From positions 1,860,001 through 1,924,000 of the forward strand of contig NZ_JACVEE010000001.1 of the NCBI RefSeq assembly GCF_015355755.1: DNA of 64,000 nucleotides, written 5' to 3'. Below are positions 1 through 11,312 of this stretch, in pieces (position 1 is the first letter of the stretch; every line of letters starts with the position of its first letter). The stretch comes from Nocardia sp. XZ_19_385. GTDB taxonomy: Bacteria > Actinomycetota > Actinomycetes > Mycobacteriales > Mycobacteriaceae. The position numbers and the translations under genes were made by a program. The notes beneath the pieces are model-generated. The model did no database searches, was not told the origin of the DNA, and saw only the letters and a program-made list of their open reading frames with translations.

Positions 1-1134
<1,134 letters not shown>

Positions 1135-1182
1135 TCACGAGCGAAGCACGGCGTATCGCGGACGCTGATCCTCCCCCTTCGG

Positions 1183-1773
1183 CTACTCGACCCTCCGCAG
1201 GAATTCGGGCCTGGCGATCAAATCACCGACTGCATCGCCGAGCTCCCGCCGCGCCCAGATTCCCAAACGATCCCGTATTTCGACATTGCTTCCCGCACTC
1301 GCGCCCGGCAGCCACCGCCGCCTTGCCATAGCCAGCAGGGCAGCGCCCGCCCGCGAAAGATCTGAATCGAGCGTGTAGGCGACGAACGCCGATGCGGTTT
1401 GCGCTTCGATCAGTCCCGGCACCTGCTCCAGCTCTTGGATCAGTGGCCGATCTGAGGTGACCAGCACCTCGGCATGGGCAAAAACAGCAGCCGCCACCAC
1501 ATGGCGATCTTTCTGATTCACAAGCTTCGGGACGTCCGCTTCGAAACCGTCGGGCCACTCGACCAGCGCGTCCGGAAACGCCTGGGCCATTGCGGAGAAC
1601 AGCACCGCACGATCGGCAGCATCCATGGATTCCGGTAGGTGCCGGGCCGCTTCCGCCAAAACCTCTGCGCTCCAGCGCACTTCGTACAGCCGTACCTCGG
1701 CCAGCGTCAGTAGGACATCACGAAGGCGTGCGGGGACCAGTACGTTGGCATCGAGGAAGGCTCGGAACGGCAC
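1183..1773 (-). CDS. PIN-domain toxin of a type II toxin-antitoxin pair
   Basis: This 196-residue protein starts MPFRAFLDANVLVPARLRD. That matches the first beta strand of a PIN ribonuclease, with acidic D8 and the LDANVL signature. Further acidic residues follow around the helical core (KDRHVVAAAVFAHAEVLVTSD), the usual place of the second and third metal ligands. PIN toxins of this type cleave RNA when not bound by their antitoxin. The gene begins with GTG, 13 bp after the stop of the helix-turn-helix gene, so the two are probably cotranscribed. The length is greater than that of small VapC toxins (about 130 residues) and fits the longer PIN proteins paired with excisionase-like antitoxins. 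The RNA target is unknown. Confidence 0.8.
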   Translation of the reverse strand: MPFRAFLDANVLVPARLRDVLLTLAEVRLYEVRWSAEVLAEAARHLPESMDAADRAVLFSAMAQAFPDALVEWPDGFEADVPKLVNQKDRHVVAAAVFAHAEVLVTSDRPLIQELEQVPGLIEAQTASAFVAYTLDSDLSRAGAALLAMARRRWLPGASAGSNVEIRDRLGIWARRELGDAVGDLIARPEFLRRVE

Positions 1774-1786
1774 CGAGCGACTCTAC

Positions 1787-2230
1787 TCAGAAATCGTCGT
1801 CGTAAAGACCCGATTTGCGGGAAACCCTCGCGACCTCGTCGAGGGCCGCGCCAGATTCACGCTGTCGCTGATCACGATAATCGAGCAAGGCCCGCAATGG
1901 GATTCGACGATGGGTGCCGCGATACTCGGCTGGAAGTTTCCCGTCGTCGACCAACCGGCACACATAGGTACGCGAGAGCCCTAGCAACTCGGCTGCGGTG
2001 GAAGTCGTCACCAATTCCTCGATGGCACCGATGACCACGCCACGTCCGGCGCTCAACTGCTCGAGCACGGTGAGTACTGCGGTGCGCACGCTCGCCGGGA
2101 CCTCGATACGCACACCATCGATCGTGATCGCCGATTCATCTGGAACTGCGCCACGAAGCGTCGTCAGGGCGTCTTCGAGCTTGATTCGGACCGACGGCGA
2201 GACGTTGGCCTCCAGATGAGACACGGTCAT
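1787..2230 (-). CDS. Helix-turn-helix (excisionase/MerR-like) antitoxin partner of the PIN toxin
   Basis: This 147-residue protein has a helix-turn-helix of the excisionase type near residues 72-116 (TSTAAELLGLSRTYVCRLVD ... HRRIPLRALLDYRD). An N-terminal region and an acidic C-terminal tail ending in SGLYDDDF flank it. In known pairs of this architecture the HTH part binds the operon promoter and the C-terminal tail blocks the toxin; that is inferred here from family and order. The start at 2230 is supported by a GGGAGGTG ribosome-binding site a few bases upstream. The downstream gene 13 bp away encodes the PIN protein. A tandem 9-bp repeat lies about 50 bp upstream and may be its operator. 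Confidence 0.78.
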   Translation of the reverse strand: MTVSHLEANVSPSVRIKLEDALTTLRGAVPDESAITIDGVRIEVPASVRTAVLTVLEQLSAGRGVVIGAIEELVTTSTAAELLGLSRTYVCRLVDDGKLPAEYRGTHRRIPLRALLDYRDQRQRESGAALDEVARVSRKSGLYDDDF

Positions 2231-2276
2231 CGGGCACCTCCCTGCGCCGTACCAGTCATGACCCGAGTATGAACGC

Positions 2277-2294
2277 TAAACGCCATAAACGCAA
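2277..2294. promoter_or_regulatory. Tandem 9-bp repeat, candidate operator of the toxin-antitoxin operon
   Basis: TAAACGCCA at 2277-2285 is followed directly by TAAACGCAA at 2286-2294, an 8/9 match. The repeat lies 47-64 bp upstream of the antitoxin start, where an autoregulatory site would be expected. The assignment to the HTH antitoxin is inference. Confidence 0.4.
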
Positions 2295-2326
2295 CAACCC
2301 GGCTTCAGCCGCTCGCACCGCCGGCA

Positions 2327-3391
2327 CTATTCGAAGGTCAGAGAGTCGGGGTCGTCGGCGAAAGCGCGGGCCGTTTCGGCGGCCAGACTCAGTGCGCGGC
2401 GCGCCCAGGGCAGCGGCGCAGCGCCCAGCCCACAGGCCGGACTGACGAGGACCTGGGACGACAGCGTCCGGCGCGAGAAGCCGAGGCGGTCGACCAGGCG
2501 TACGGCTGGTTCGGCGATATCGCGCCAGGTGGGCGGGATGGCCGGGGCTGTGGTCGGTACCAGTCCGAGCACCAATTGCTTTCCGGCGTCTAGGGTTTCG
2601 CCGATCCGGTCCAGGTCGCGGGTCGCGATGGTGGTGATGTCGAAACCGATTGCGGCGGCCGCGCTGGCGCGCAGGAAGCCGATTGCGGGCGGATTGGCGC
2701 AGCTGTGCACCAGGACCGGTGCGGATTGCGAGGTGATGACGGCGTCGAGGAGCGCGAGGGCCTCCGGCTCCGGGACTGCGCGCACGGTGTTGAGCACGCT
2801 TACGCCACGTAGGGAACCGTTCAGCACATCGGTGAGTGATGGTTCATCAAGCTGCACAACGACTTCCGCGCCGAGGCGCTTGCGCACTTCGGCCACGTGC
2901 GCGCGCAGACCCTCGGCGAGGGATTCCGAAAGGTCGCGCACCGCACCGGGATCGGTGAGGATGCGGTGGCCGCCGGGGAGTTCTACCTGAGCGGCCAGCG
3001 TCAGCGGACCGGCGGCCTGCACTTTGACAACCCGGCCGGTACCCGCCGAACCCGTTGTCTCCCAGACTTCTTCGAGCGCGTCCAGGTCCGCGCGCAGCAG
3101 GTCGCGGGCGCGGCGGGATGCCGCGCCCGGTCGCGGTGCGAGGCGGTAGCCGCGGGTGGTGGTGTCGAAACGCATGTCCACCAGCAGGGCCGAAACCCGC
3201 CCGAGCATGTCCGCACCCACGCCGCGACCTGGCAATTCGACCAGATGCGCGAGGTCGGGCAGCTCACCGGCAATGGTCGCCGCCGCCTCCCGGGGATCGG
3301 CCCCCGGCCACGATCCCACCGCGGTCGCGATCCCTCCGGGCAGCAACTTCATCGCCGCCGTCCCGGTCGCGTCTGTTCCGGTTTCGCTCAC
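2327..3391 (-). CDS. Cobalamin-independent methionine synthase-like protein (Rv3015c-like)
   Basis: This 354-residue protein resembles the C-terminal catalytic domain of MetE. It opens with the family-like ATAVGSWPGADPREAAATI, contains VVVQLDEPSLTDVL and VLVHSCANPP (His-x-Cys, a typical zinc-ligand segment of MetE), and ends with VLVSPACGLGAAPLPWAR, matching the last Cys ligand region. It has only the one barrel and lacks the N-terminal half of true MetE (about 750 residues), so methionine synthesis cannot be assumed. The same single-domain protein lies between ligA and mnmA in mycobacteria (Rv3015c). It may be a methyltransferase acting on another thiol substrate. The ATG at 3391 gives MSETGTDATG; the upstream gene mnmA is expressed separately behind a hairpin. 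Confidence 0.8.
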   Translation of the reverse strand: MSETGTDATGTAAMKLLPGGIATAVGSWPGADPREAAATIAGELPDLAHLVELPGRGVGADMLGRVSALLVDMRFDTTTRGYRLAPRPGAASRRARDLLRADLDALEEVWETTGSAGTGRVVKVQAAGPLTLAAQVELPGGHRILTDPGAVRDLSESLAEGLRAHVAEVRKRLGAEVVVQLDEPSLTDVLNGSLRGVSVLNTVRAVPEPEALALLDAVITSQSAPVLVHSCANPPAIGFLRASAAAAIGFDITTIATRDLDRIGETLDAGKQLVLGLVPTTAPAIPPTWRDIAEPAVRLVDRLGFSRRTLSSQVLVSPACGLGAAPLPWARRALSLAAETARAFADDPDSLTFE

Positions 3392-3499
3392 TACGCCCTA
3401 CCCAAGTCGGTATTCGCTGAACGGAGCGCCGAGTGGCACACCTTGGCGGGGCCACTCGCCGTTTGCCTCAGCGATGTGCCACTCACCTGCCGTACCTTG

Positions 3500-3533
3500 C
3501 CAGCTCTGCCGAATTACTGGGCGGCAGAGCTGG
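3500..3533 (-). terminator. Hairpin overlapping the mnmA stop codon
   Basis: Arms CCAGCTCTGCCG (3500-3511) and CGGCAGAGCTGG (3522-3533) form a perfect 12-bp stem with a 10-nt loop. The TAA stop of mnmA (3516-3514) sits in the loop. No U-tract follows on the minus strand, so termination efficiency is uncertain. Confidence 0.55.
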
Positions 3534-4632
3534 TTTCGCTGCCGATTGTGCTGTTGTCGCGTTCGGTGCCGCTGATGGTGCCGCTACCGATCACTTCGTC
3601 GCCCTCGGAGTCCGGGCGGTAGAGCACCACCGCCTGGCCCTTCGCGACACCGGTGAGGGGTTCGCGCAGGCGCACGAGCAGGCCGTCGCCGACCGCTTCG
3701 GCGACCGCGGGCGCGGTACCGCCGTGCGCGCGGACCTGTGCGACGCACTCGATCGGTCCTTCCGGCGCGACACCGGAGGTCCAGATGGCGCGTTCGGCCA
3801 GCACGGTCCACACCTGCAGATCCTCTGCCGAACCCACATGGACGGTACCCGATTCGGGATCGATGCCGGTGACATAGCGAGGCTTGCCGTCGGCGCCCGG
3901 CCCGGGCAGCCCGAGGCCCTTGCGCTGACCGATCGTAAACCCGTGCACGCCTTCGTGTTCGGCGAGCTTGGTGCCGTCGGCATCGACGACCGCACCGGGC
4001 CGGATACCGATCTTGGCGCCGAGGAAGGCGCGGGTGTCCCCGGACGGGATGAAGCAGATGTCATGGGAGTCGGGCTTGTTCGCGACCGAGAGCCCGCGCT
4101 CGGCGGCCTCCTCGCGGATCTGCGGCTTCGGGGTGTCGCCCACCGGGAACATCGCCCGGGAGAGCTGCTCGGCCGTGAGCACCGCGAGCACGTAGGACTG
4201 ATCCTTGTCGGCGTCGACCGCGCGGCGCAGCACGCCGTCGTCCAGTCGCGCGTAATGGCCGGTGACCACCGCATCGAATCCGAGCGCCACCGCCCGGTCC
4301 GACAGCGCCGAGAACTTGATCTTCTCGTTGCAGCGCAGGCACGGGTTCGGGGTCTCCCCCGCCGCGTAGGCCGCGACGAAGTCGTCGATCACGTCTTCCT
4401 TGAAGCGGTCGGCGAAATCCCAGACATAGAACGGGATTCCGAGCACGTCGGCGGCGCGGCGGGCATCGCCGGCGTCCTCCTTCGAGCAGCAACCGCGCGA
4501 TCCGGTGCGCAGCGTGCCGGGGTTCGCCGACAGCGCCAGGTGCACCCCGACCACCTCATGTCCGGCGTCGACGGCGCGTGCCGCCGCCACAGCCGAATCC
4601 ACACCACCGCTCATCGCCGCGAGTACCCGCAT
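3514..4632 (-). CDS. mnmA: tRNA-specific 2-thiouridylase MnmA
   Basis: This enzyme adds sulfur to U34 of tRNAs for Lys, Glu and Gln, using ATP to activate the uridine. The 372-residue protein has the PP-loop SGGVDS at residues 8-13. The first catalytic Cys lies in NPCLRCN (C98) and the second in SHDICFIP near residue 195. C-terminal beta-barrel segments such as [12 protein letters not shown] follow. The ATG at 4632 overlaps the stop of the cysteine desulfurase gene (TGATG), so translation is coupled. The desulfurase is the expected sulfur donor, which makes this a functional pair. Both genes are in the same order as in mycobacteria. Upstream open frame beyond 4632 belongs to the desulfurase. 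Confidence 0.95.
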   Translation of the reverse strand: MRVLAAMSGGVDSAVAAARAVDAGHEVVGVHLALSANPGTLRTGSRGCCSKEDAGDARRAADVLGIPFYVWDFADRFKEDVIDDFVAAYAAGETPNPCLRCNEKIKFSALSDRAVALGFDAVVTGHYARLDDGVLRRAVDADKDQSYVLAVLTAEQLSRAMFPVGDTPKPQIREEAAERGLSVANKPDSHDICFIPSGDTRAFLGAKIGIRPGAVVDADGTKLAEHEGVHGFTIGQRKGLGLPGPGADGKPRYVTGIDPESGTVHVGSAEDLQVWTVLAERAIWTSGVAPEGPIECVAQVRAHGGTAPAVAEAVGDGLLVRLREPLTGVAKGQAVVLYRPDSEGDEVIGSGTISGTERDNSTIGSETSSAAQ

Positions 4633-5852
4633 CACACACCACCTTTCGCACCGGCAAGACCAGCCGCTCTGGCTCGCTCCACAACCTGGGGCAAGACCTG
4701 CACCAGGGCATTCACATCGGCACGGGTCGAGGTGTGCCCGAGCGAGAAGCGCAGCGATCCGCGCGCCTCCCACGGCTCCACGCCCATGGCGATCAAGACA
4801 TGACTGGGTTCGGCCACGCCCGCATTGCACGCCGACCCGGTCGAGCATTCGATCCCGGCCGCGTCCAGCAGCATCAGCAACGAATCCCCTTCGCAGCCAG
4901 GGAATCTGAAGTGCACGTTGCCGGGCAGCCGGTGCGCGTCGCGCGGCCCGTTGAGTACCGCCTCCGGCACCGCTTCCAGCACCCGTTCGATCAGCTCGTC
5001 GCGCAGCGCGGCCAATTCCATTGCACGCACGGGCAATTCGGTCACAGCCTGGTGCAGCGCGGTGGCGAAACCGACCGCCGCCGCGGTATCGGAGGTCCCC
5101 GAACGCAGGTCCCGCTCGTGCCCGCCGCCGTGCAGCAGCGGCACACACGGCACCTGCCGGCCCAGCAGCAGCACTCCGACCCCGTGCGGTCCGCCGATCT
5201 TGTGCCCGGCGAAACTGGCCGCCGACAACCCGCTCGCCGCGAAATCTATGGGCAACTGCGCGGCCGCCTGCACCGCGTCGCTGTGCATGGGCACACCGAA
5301 TTCCTGTGCCACCGAGGCCAATTCACGGATCGGCTGAATGGTCCCGACCTCGTTGTTGGCCCACATGACGGTGACCAGCGCGACCTCGTCGGCGTGCGCG
5401 GCGAGCGCGGCCTGCAGCACCCGCGGCGCCACGACCCCGTCCGCGTCGACCGGCAGCCAGGTCACGTGCGCGCCCTCGTGCTGCTCCAGCCACTCGATCG
5501 CGTCGATCACCGCATGATGCTCGATGGACGAGCTGATGATTCTGGTGCGCCGCGGTTCGGCGTCACGCCGCGCCCAGTAAATGCCCTTGATCGCCAGATT
5601 GTCGCTCTCGGTGCCCCCGGAGGTGAAGATGACCTCCGACGGCCGGGCGCCCAGATCAGCGGCGATGGATTCCCGTGCCTCTTCGAGCATGCGCCGGGCC
5701 GCTCGGCCCGACCCGTGCAGGGAGGACGCGTTGCCGGGCAATGCCAGGGCAGCCGTCATCGCCTCGATCGCGGCAGGCAGCATCGGAGTGGTGGCCGCGT
5801 GATCGAGGTAGACCGTCTTGGGCGCAGCACCGCCCGATAGAGCCGACTTCAT
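4632..5852 (-). CDS. Cysteine desulfurase (IscS/NifS-like)
   Basis: This PLP enzyme removes sulfur from L-cysteine as a protein-bound persulfide. At 406 residues it has normal length. Motifs include YLDHAATTP at the start, SSIEHHAV, the PLP lysine in [14 protein letters not shown] (K218) and the persulfide Cys in STGSACNAG (C342). It is directly followed by mnmA with overlapping stop and start, so a main role in tRNA thiolation is likely; Fe-S cluster supply is also possible, as for the mycobacterial Rv3025c relative. The start MKSALSGG at 5852 is preceded by 284 bp of divergent intergenic DNA shared with the catalase gene. Confidence 0.94.
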   Translation of the reverse strand: MKSALSGGAAPKTVYLDHAATTPMLPAAIEAMTAALALPGNASSLHGSGRAARRMLEEARESIAADLGARPSEVIFTSGGTESDNLAIKGIYWARRDAEPRRTRIISSSIEHHAVIDAIEWLEQHEGAHVTWLPVDADGVVAPRVLQAALAAHADEVALVTVMWANNEVGTIQPIRELASVAQEFGVPMHSDAVQAAAQLPIDFAASGLSAASFAGHKIGGPHGVGVLLLGRQVPCVPLLHGGGHERDLRSGTSDTAAAVGFATALHQAVTELPVRAMELAALRDELIERVLEAVPEAVLNGPRDAHRLPGNVHFRFPGCEGDSLLMLLDAAGIECSTGSACNAGVAEPSHVLIAMGVEPWEARGSLRFSLGHTSTRADVNALVQVLPQVVERARAAGLAGAKGGV

Positions 5853-6136
5853 GACCGAATAACCCTATCCCAGCCTTGACCTGCACATCTTGGGGGTTCC
5901 CCCGCTGTCTACGATTTACCCACGATGCGCAACGCCGTGCGCGGCTTCCGATATTCCCGTCGCCCCCGCTCGAGCGCCTCTTTCAGGGCCAACGCACCCC
6001 CACGCCAGCACGGAGTCGCCGGCGACGGCGAGCGGGCAGTCCCTGCCCCGTGCGAACGACTTCGGGTTTGCCTCGACCGACGGTGGGCACCACCCAGCTG
6101 TCTGGAGACACTTGTTCGCTCACAGGAGGTAGCTCG

Positions 6137-8302
<2,166 letters not shown>

Positions 8303-8314
8303 GCGCAATGTTTC

Positions 8315-8347
8315 GACGCGCCACAGGCACTTCGCCTGTGGCGCGTC
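8315..8347. terminator. Terminator between katE and the convergent TetR gene
   Basis: Perfect 14-bp stem, GACGCGCCACAGGC (8315-8328) with GCCTGTGGCGCGTC (8334-8347), 5-nt loop, followed on the plus strand by TTACTG. Lying between convergent genes, it probably serves both directions. Confidence 0.8.
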
Positions 8348-8371
8348 TTACTGTGGGGACGCGCCGGGATC

Positions 8372-9013
8372 TCAGTGCGTCAGCAGCGCGTCCACTTCAT
8401 CAGCGAACAGTAGGGCCGGGTCGAATCCCATTCCGGTGAAGTGACCGGCAAGTTCGAGTGAGAGCACGCCGTGGACCCGAGTCCAGAAAGTCAGCGCGCG
8501 GCGCAGGGTGGCGGCCGAGACCGCATCCGGGGCCCATTGCCGATGGCTTTCGAGGTGGGCATCGAACGGTGTCGCCGGCTGGTCGGCGGGCAGCGCGGCG
8601 AACGCCTCGATGAGGACCGTCATGACCTCGTTGGAGATCGCGGTCGTGTCGTCGGGTGCGTGATAGCCGGGGACCGGCGTGCCATAGATAAGCAGGTACC
8701 GCTGCGGGTCTTCCAGGGCCCAGTCGCGCACGGCGTGGGCCAGACCGGGCACGCCGGATCCCGAGTCGAACGCGGACCGGACGGCATCGGCGAGGCTTCG
8801 GTAGGCGTCGCGGATGAGCTCGGTGATCAGCTCGTCGCGATTGGCGAAGTACCAGTACAGGGCGGGTCCGCTCATGCCCACGTGTTTGGCGATCGCGTTG
8901 AGCGACAAGGCCGAGACCCCCGCTGTGGCGATCTGGTCCCACGCGTGCTGCTTGATCTCCGCGCGTACCTGGGCCCGGTAGCGCTCTCGCGAACCGGTTT
9001 TACCTGCTGCCAT
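8372..9013 (-). CDS. TetR-family transcriptional regulator, divergent to the SRPBCC lipoprotein
   Basis: This 213-residue protein has an N-terminal TetR helix-turn-helix (ATAGVSALSLNAIAKHVGMS, then GPALYWYFANRDEL). The C-terminal ligand domain is of the type found in many actinobacterial TetR proteins (WALEDPQRYLLIYGTPVPGY). The start is set at the ATG at 9013 because a GGAGG lies about nine bases upstream; an ATG six codons earlier (9031) would place that sequence inside the coding region. The gene is divergent from the lipoprotein gene. The 135-bp interval carries a 19-bp direct repeat that is the likely operator, so it probably represses itself and its neighbour. The ligand is unknown. Confidence 0.85.
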   Translation of the reverse strand: MAAGKTGSRERYRAQVRAEIKQHAWDQIATAGVSALSLNAIAKHVGMSGPALYWYFANRDELITELIRDAYRSLADAVRSAFDSGSGVPGLAHAVRDWALEDPQRYLLIYGTPVPGYHAPDDTTAISNEVMTVLIEAFAALPADQPATPFDAHLESHRQWAPDAVSAATLRRALTFWTRVHGVLSLELAGHFTGMGFDPALLFADEVDALLTH

Positions 9014-9053
9014 CGCCGGCTGCCTCCTCATTCAGTTATTTAGAGGCTATCAC

Positions 9054-9134
9054 CAAATCGAAGCCTACTCAGATTTTTGATTGACACTCGGCGTCGTGCG
9101 CTTATATGGTCTAAACAAATCGATACCCACTCAG
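9054..9134. promoter_or_regulatory. Divergent promoter with 19-bp direct repeat, candidate TetR operator
   Basis: CAAATCGAAGCCTACTCAG (9054-9072) recurs as CAAATCGATACCCACTCAG (9116-9134), 16/19 identical. Between them lie TTGACA (9081-9086) and a TATATG-like -10 (9103-9108), spacer 16, reading toward the lipoprotein gene. One copy is upstream of the -35 and the other is just downstream of the -10, a layout that fits repression. Confidence 0.6.
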
Positions 9135-9147
9135 CACGAGGAGCATC

Positions 9148-9792
9148 ATGCCCCACTCGCACAGCCGCCGCGTTGCCCAGTTCCTGATCCCCCTCGCCGC
9201 ACTCGCGCTGACAGTCGTCACCGCGTGCGGCAGCGACACCGGGGACAGCAAGGCGACGACGACCGTCGCTTCCACTCCTCCGGCGGCGCTGACCTGCGGC
9301 GGGCTCGGCATCGACGACGCGGCCAAGATCCGGTACCGGACGGAGACCGTGATCAACGCGCCCCTGAGCACCATCTGGGAACTGCAGACCGACGTGGAGC
9401 GCTGGCCCACCTGGCAGAAGGCCGTCGCCGGCATCAAGCGGCTGGATCAGGGTCCGCTGCGGGACGGCTCGCAGTTCGAGTGGACGACTCCGGTGCCCGC
9501 TTCCCCCACGACCCCGGCCACCACCCTGGTCATCACTTCTTCGGTGCACCAATTGCAGAAGAACAACTGCATGCGCTGGAGTGGCCCCGCGATCGGCGAA
9601 GGACTCCGCATCGACAACGGCGTCCATGTCTGGACCTTCACCGAGGTCGACGGCGGTGTCCTGGTGCGCACCGAAGAGAACTGGTCCGGGGCCCAGGTCG
9701 AAGCCGACGTGCCCACCTCCACCACCTTCCTCGGCGCCGGCCTGGAAGCTTGGCTGAAGGACCTGAAGGCCGCCGCCGAAGCCCGGTCCTGA
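9148..9792 (+). CDS. SRPBCC-domain lipoprotein
   Basis: This 214-residue protein has a signal peptide ending in the lipobox LTVVTAC, so mature Cys is near residue 27, followed by a Ser/Thr/Asp-rich linker. From about residue 60 the sequence matches the SRPBCC/polyketide cyclase-like fold (TVINAPLSTIWELQTDVERWPTWQ ... W at the C-terminal helix), which forms a hydrophobic ligand cavity. An exported, membrane-anchored SRPBCC protein is unusual because most are cytosolic; it may bind a lipid or small hydrophobic molecule outside the membrane. Expression is probably controlled by the divergent TetR protein. Catalytic activity is not evident. Confidence 0.75.
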   Translation: MPHSHSRRVAQFLIPLAALALTVVTACGSDTGDSKATTTVASTPPAALTCGGLGIDDAAKIRYRTETVINAPLSTIWELQTDVERWPTWQKAVAGIKRLDQGPLRDGSQFEWTTPVPASPTTPATTLVITSSVHQLQKNNCMRWSGPAIGEGLRIDNGVHVWTFTEVDGGVLVRTEENWSGAQVEADVPTSTTFLGAGLEAWLKDLKAAAEARS

Positions 9793-9804
9793 TTCGAACC
9801 GGGC
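9781..9804. terminator. Weak hairpin between convergent genes
   Basis: GCCCGGT (9781-9787) pairs with ACCGGGC (9798-9804), 7-bp stem, 10-nt loop, at the end of the lipoprotein gene and just before the end of the convergent small membrane protein gene. No U-tract. Confidence 0.35.
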
Positions 9805-9805
9805 G

Positions 9806-10084
9806 TCAGCGCGCCAGCCAGGCGGCGCAGCGGCGGGTCAGGAACGGCATGATCACCCACACCATCGCGGCGACCGCGATCGGCAGAATGCAGGCCAGGC
9901 GAAGCGGAGCGGGCAGCGGCTCGACCAACGGGGCGGTGACCGTCACCAGAATGGTCAGCAGCGGGTAGAGACCGGCCAGCGTCAGCAGCCAGAACTTCCA
10001 CTTCGCCTGGTGTGCAGCCACTTTCGCGGTTTCGTGTGTAGTCGTCATGGTCAGAGGACGACGTAGACCGGACGACTGTGACAT
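9806..10084 (-). CDS. Small two-helix membrane protein coupled to the MFS transporter
   Basis: This 92-residue protein has two predicted membrane helices (FWLLTLAGLYPLLTILVTV and LACILPIAVAAMVWVIMPFL) and ends with the basic tail RRCAAWLAR. It starts with ATG at 10084, overlapping the stop of the MFS gene (TGATG) and preceded by GAGG seven bases upstream. An ATG 12 codons later lacks a ribosome-binding site. No family function is recognised. Its coupling to the exporter suggests a role at the membrane with that pump, which is inference from position. Confidence 0.6.
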   Translation of the reverse strand: MSQSSGLRRPLTMTTTHETAKVAAHQAKWKFWLLTLAGLYPLLTILVTVTAPLVEPLPAPLRLACILPIAVAAMVWVIMPFLTRRCAAWLAR

Positions 10085-11295
10085 CAACCGGCCTCGACAG
10101 CTTTTCGGCGCGCCCCGAGGGTGACCAGCAGCGACACCGCCATCAGCGCCACGCCGAACCAGACAGCGCCGGTCACGCCCACTCGGTCGGCGAACAGCCC
10201 GCCGAACAGTGCGCCCAGTGCGATGGATGTGTTGTAGGCCAGGGTGTTTATCGACATGGCGGCTTCGAAGGTGTTGGGCGCGGCGGCCAGAGTCAGGTTG
10301 ATCTGGCACAGGTTGGCAGCGCCGAAGGACACTCCCCACAGGGCGAGGGCGAGGATCGCACCGGCCTTCGAATGCCCGATGGTGAGCAACAGGAGCAGCG
10401 ACGCCACCAGGCCGGTGCAGGCGACGACGAAGCTGGCGCGCAAGTTCTTGGTGACGGTGTATCCGGCGAGGAAGTTTCCAGCCGCGCCGCCGACGCCGTA
10501 GATGATCAGCAGTGTGGCGATGAAGGTCGGTGTGGCGGAAGAACTTTCCTCCAGGAAGGGCCGCACGAAGGTGTAGGCGCCGAAATGGCCGAGCACGTAG
10601 AGCGCGACGGCGACCATCACCATCCGCAGCTGCACGTTATTGATCGGAAGACCGAAGACTTCGCGGACCGAGACCGCGTTCTCCGACGGCAGTGCGGGCA
10701 CCAGGACGGCGACCGCGACGAAAACCAGCGCGCTCAGCGCGCTCCAGATCAGGAAGGTGGTGCGCCAGCCGGTCAGGTTTTCCAGCAGAGTGCCCAGCGG
10801 TATGCCCACCACCGTGGCGATCGAGATTCCGGACAGCGCGATCGCGGCGGCCCGGCTCGAATGCCGTTCCGGGACAACGCGCATCGCCATGCTGACGCCG
10901 ATCGCCCAGAACACGCCGTTGGCGAATCCCATGATCAGTCGCACCGTCAGGACCAACGGATAGTTCGGTGAGATCGCGGTGATCAGGTTGCCCAAGGCCA
11001 GGATCGCCAGCAGTGCCGACAGTAGGACGCGGCGGTCGATGCGCCTGGTCCAGGCCACGATGAACGGCACGCCCAGGCCGGCGGAGAGCCCATACAGCGT
11101 GACCATCAAACCGGCCACGCCCACCGAGATGCTCAAGCTCGCGCTGATGGGTGTGAGCAGGCCGACCGGCATCAGCTCGGTGGTGACGAAAACGAACAGG
11201 CTGGCCGTGATCGCGGCGACACTCAGCCACGATCTCGTGGCCGAACGCGGAGATGCCACAGAAATAGTTTCCATGGAAGACAGATTAGTTTCCAC
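10084..11295 (-). CDS. MFS drug-efflux-type transporter (DHA1-like)
   Basis: This 403-residue protein has twelve hydrophobic segments and the loop 2-3 signature region (VPFIVAWTRRIDRRVLL). Motif C-like TM5 sequence SGISIATVVGIPLGTLL is present, typical of proton-driven drug/metabolite antiporters of the YdhP/AraJ-like group. The reading frame can start at GTG 11295 or ATG 11274. Two near-identical 16-bp repeats overlap exactly this start region, so the later start is attractive. It is divergent from a MarR gene, the usual arrangement for an inducible efflux pump. The last base pairs overlap a small membrane protein gene. The substrate cannot be inferred. Confidence 0.86.
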   Translation of the reverse strand: METNLSSMETISVASPRSATRSWLSVAAITASLFVFVTTELMPVGLLTPISASLSISVGVAGLMVTLYGLSAGLGVPFIVAWTRRIDRRVLLSALLAILALGNLITAISPNYPLVLTVRLIMGFANGVFWAIGVSMAMRVVPERHSSRAAAIALSGISIATVVGIPLGTLLENLTGWRTTFLIWSALSALVFVAVAVLVPALPSENAVSVREVFGLPINNVQLRMVMVAVALYVLGHFGAYTFVRPFLEESSSATPTFIATLLIIYGVGGAAGNFLAGYTVTKNLRASFVVACTGLVASLLLLLTIGHSKAGAILALALWGVSFGAANLCQINLTLAAAPNTFEAAMSINTLAYNTSIALGALFGGLFADRVGVTGAVWFGVALMAVSLLVTLGARRKAVEAG

Positions 11296-11301
11296 GGAAG
11301 A
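11265..11301. promoter_or_regulatory. Two MarR-type operator repeats between the MFS and MarR genes
   Basis: TAGTTTCCATGGAAGA (11265-11280) and TAGTTTCCACGGAAGA (11286-11301) match at 15/16 positions. Each has a near-palindromic TTTCC-AYG-GAAG core. The repeats are 21 bp apart start to start, two helical turns, so bound dimers would lie on the same DNA face. They cover the start of the MFS gene and end 12 bp before the MarR start. Confidence 0.72.
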
Positions 11302-11312
11302 TATGTCAATGT

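Noticed and set aside
3430..3490. GAGTGGC/GCCACTC repeats between the MetE-like and mnmA genes
   Set aside because: Short arms with long uneven spacing and no matching regulator; they resemble part of the TetR half-site at 15091 only by chance length.
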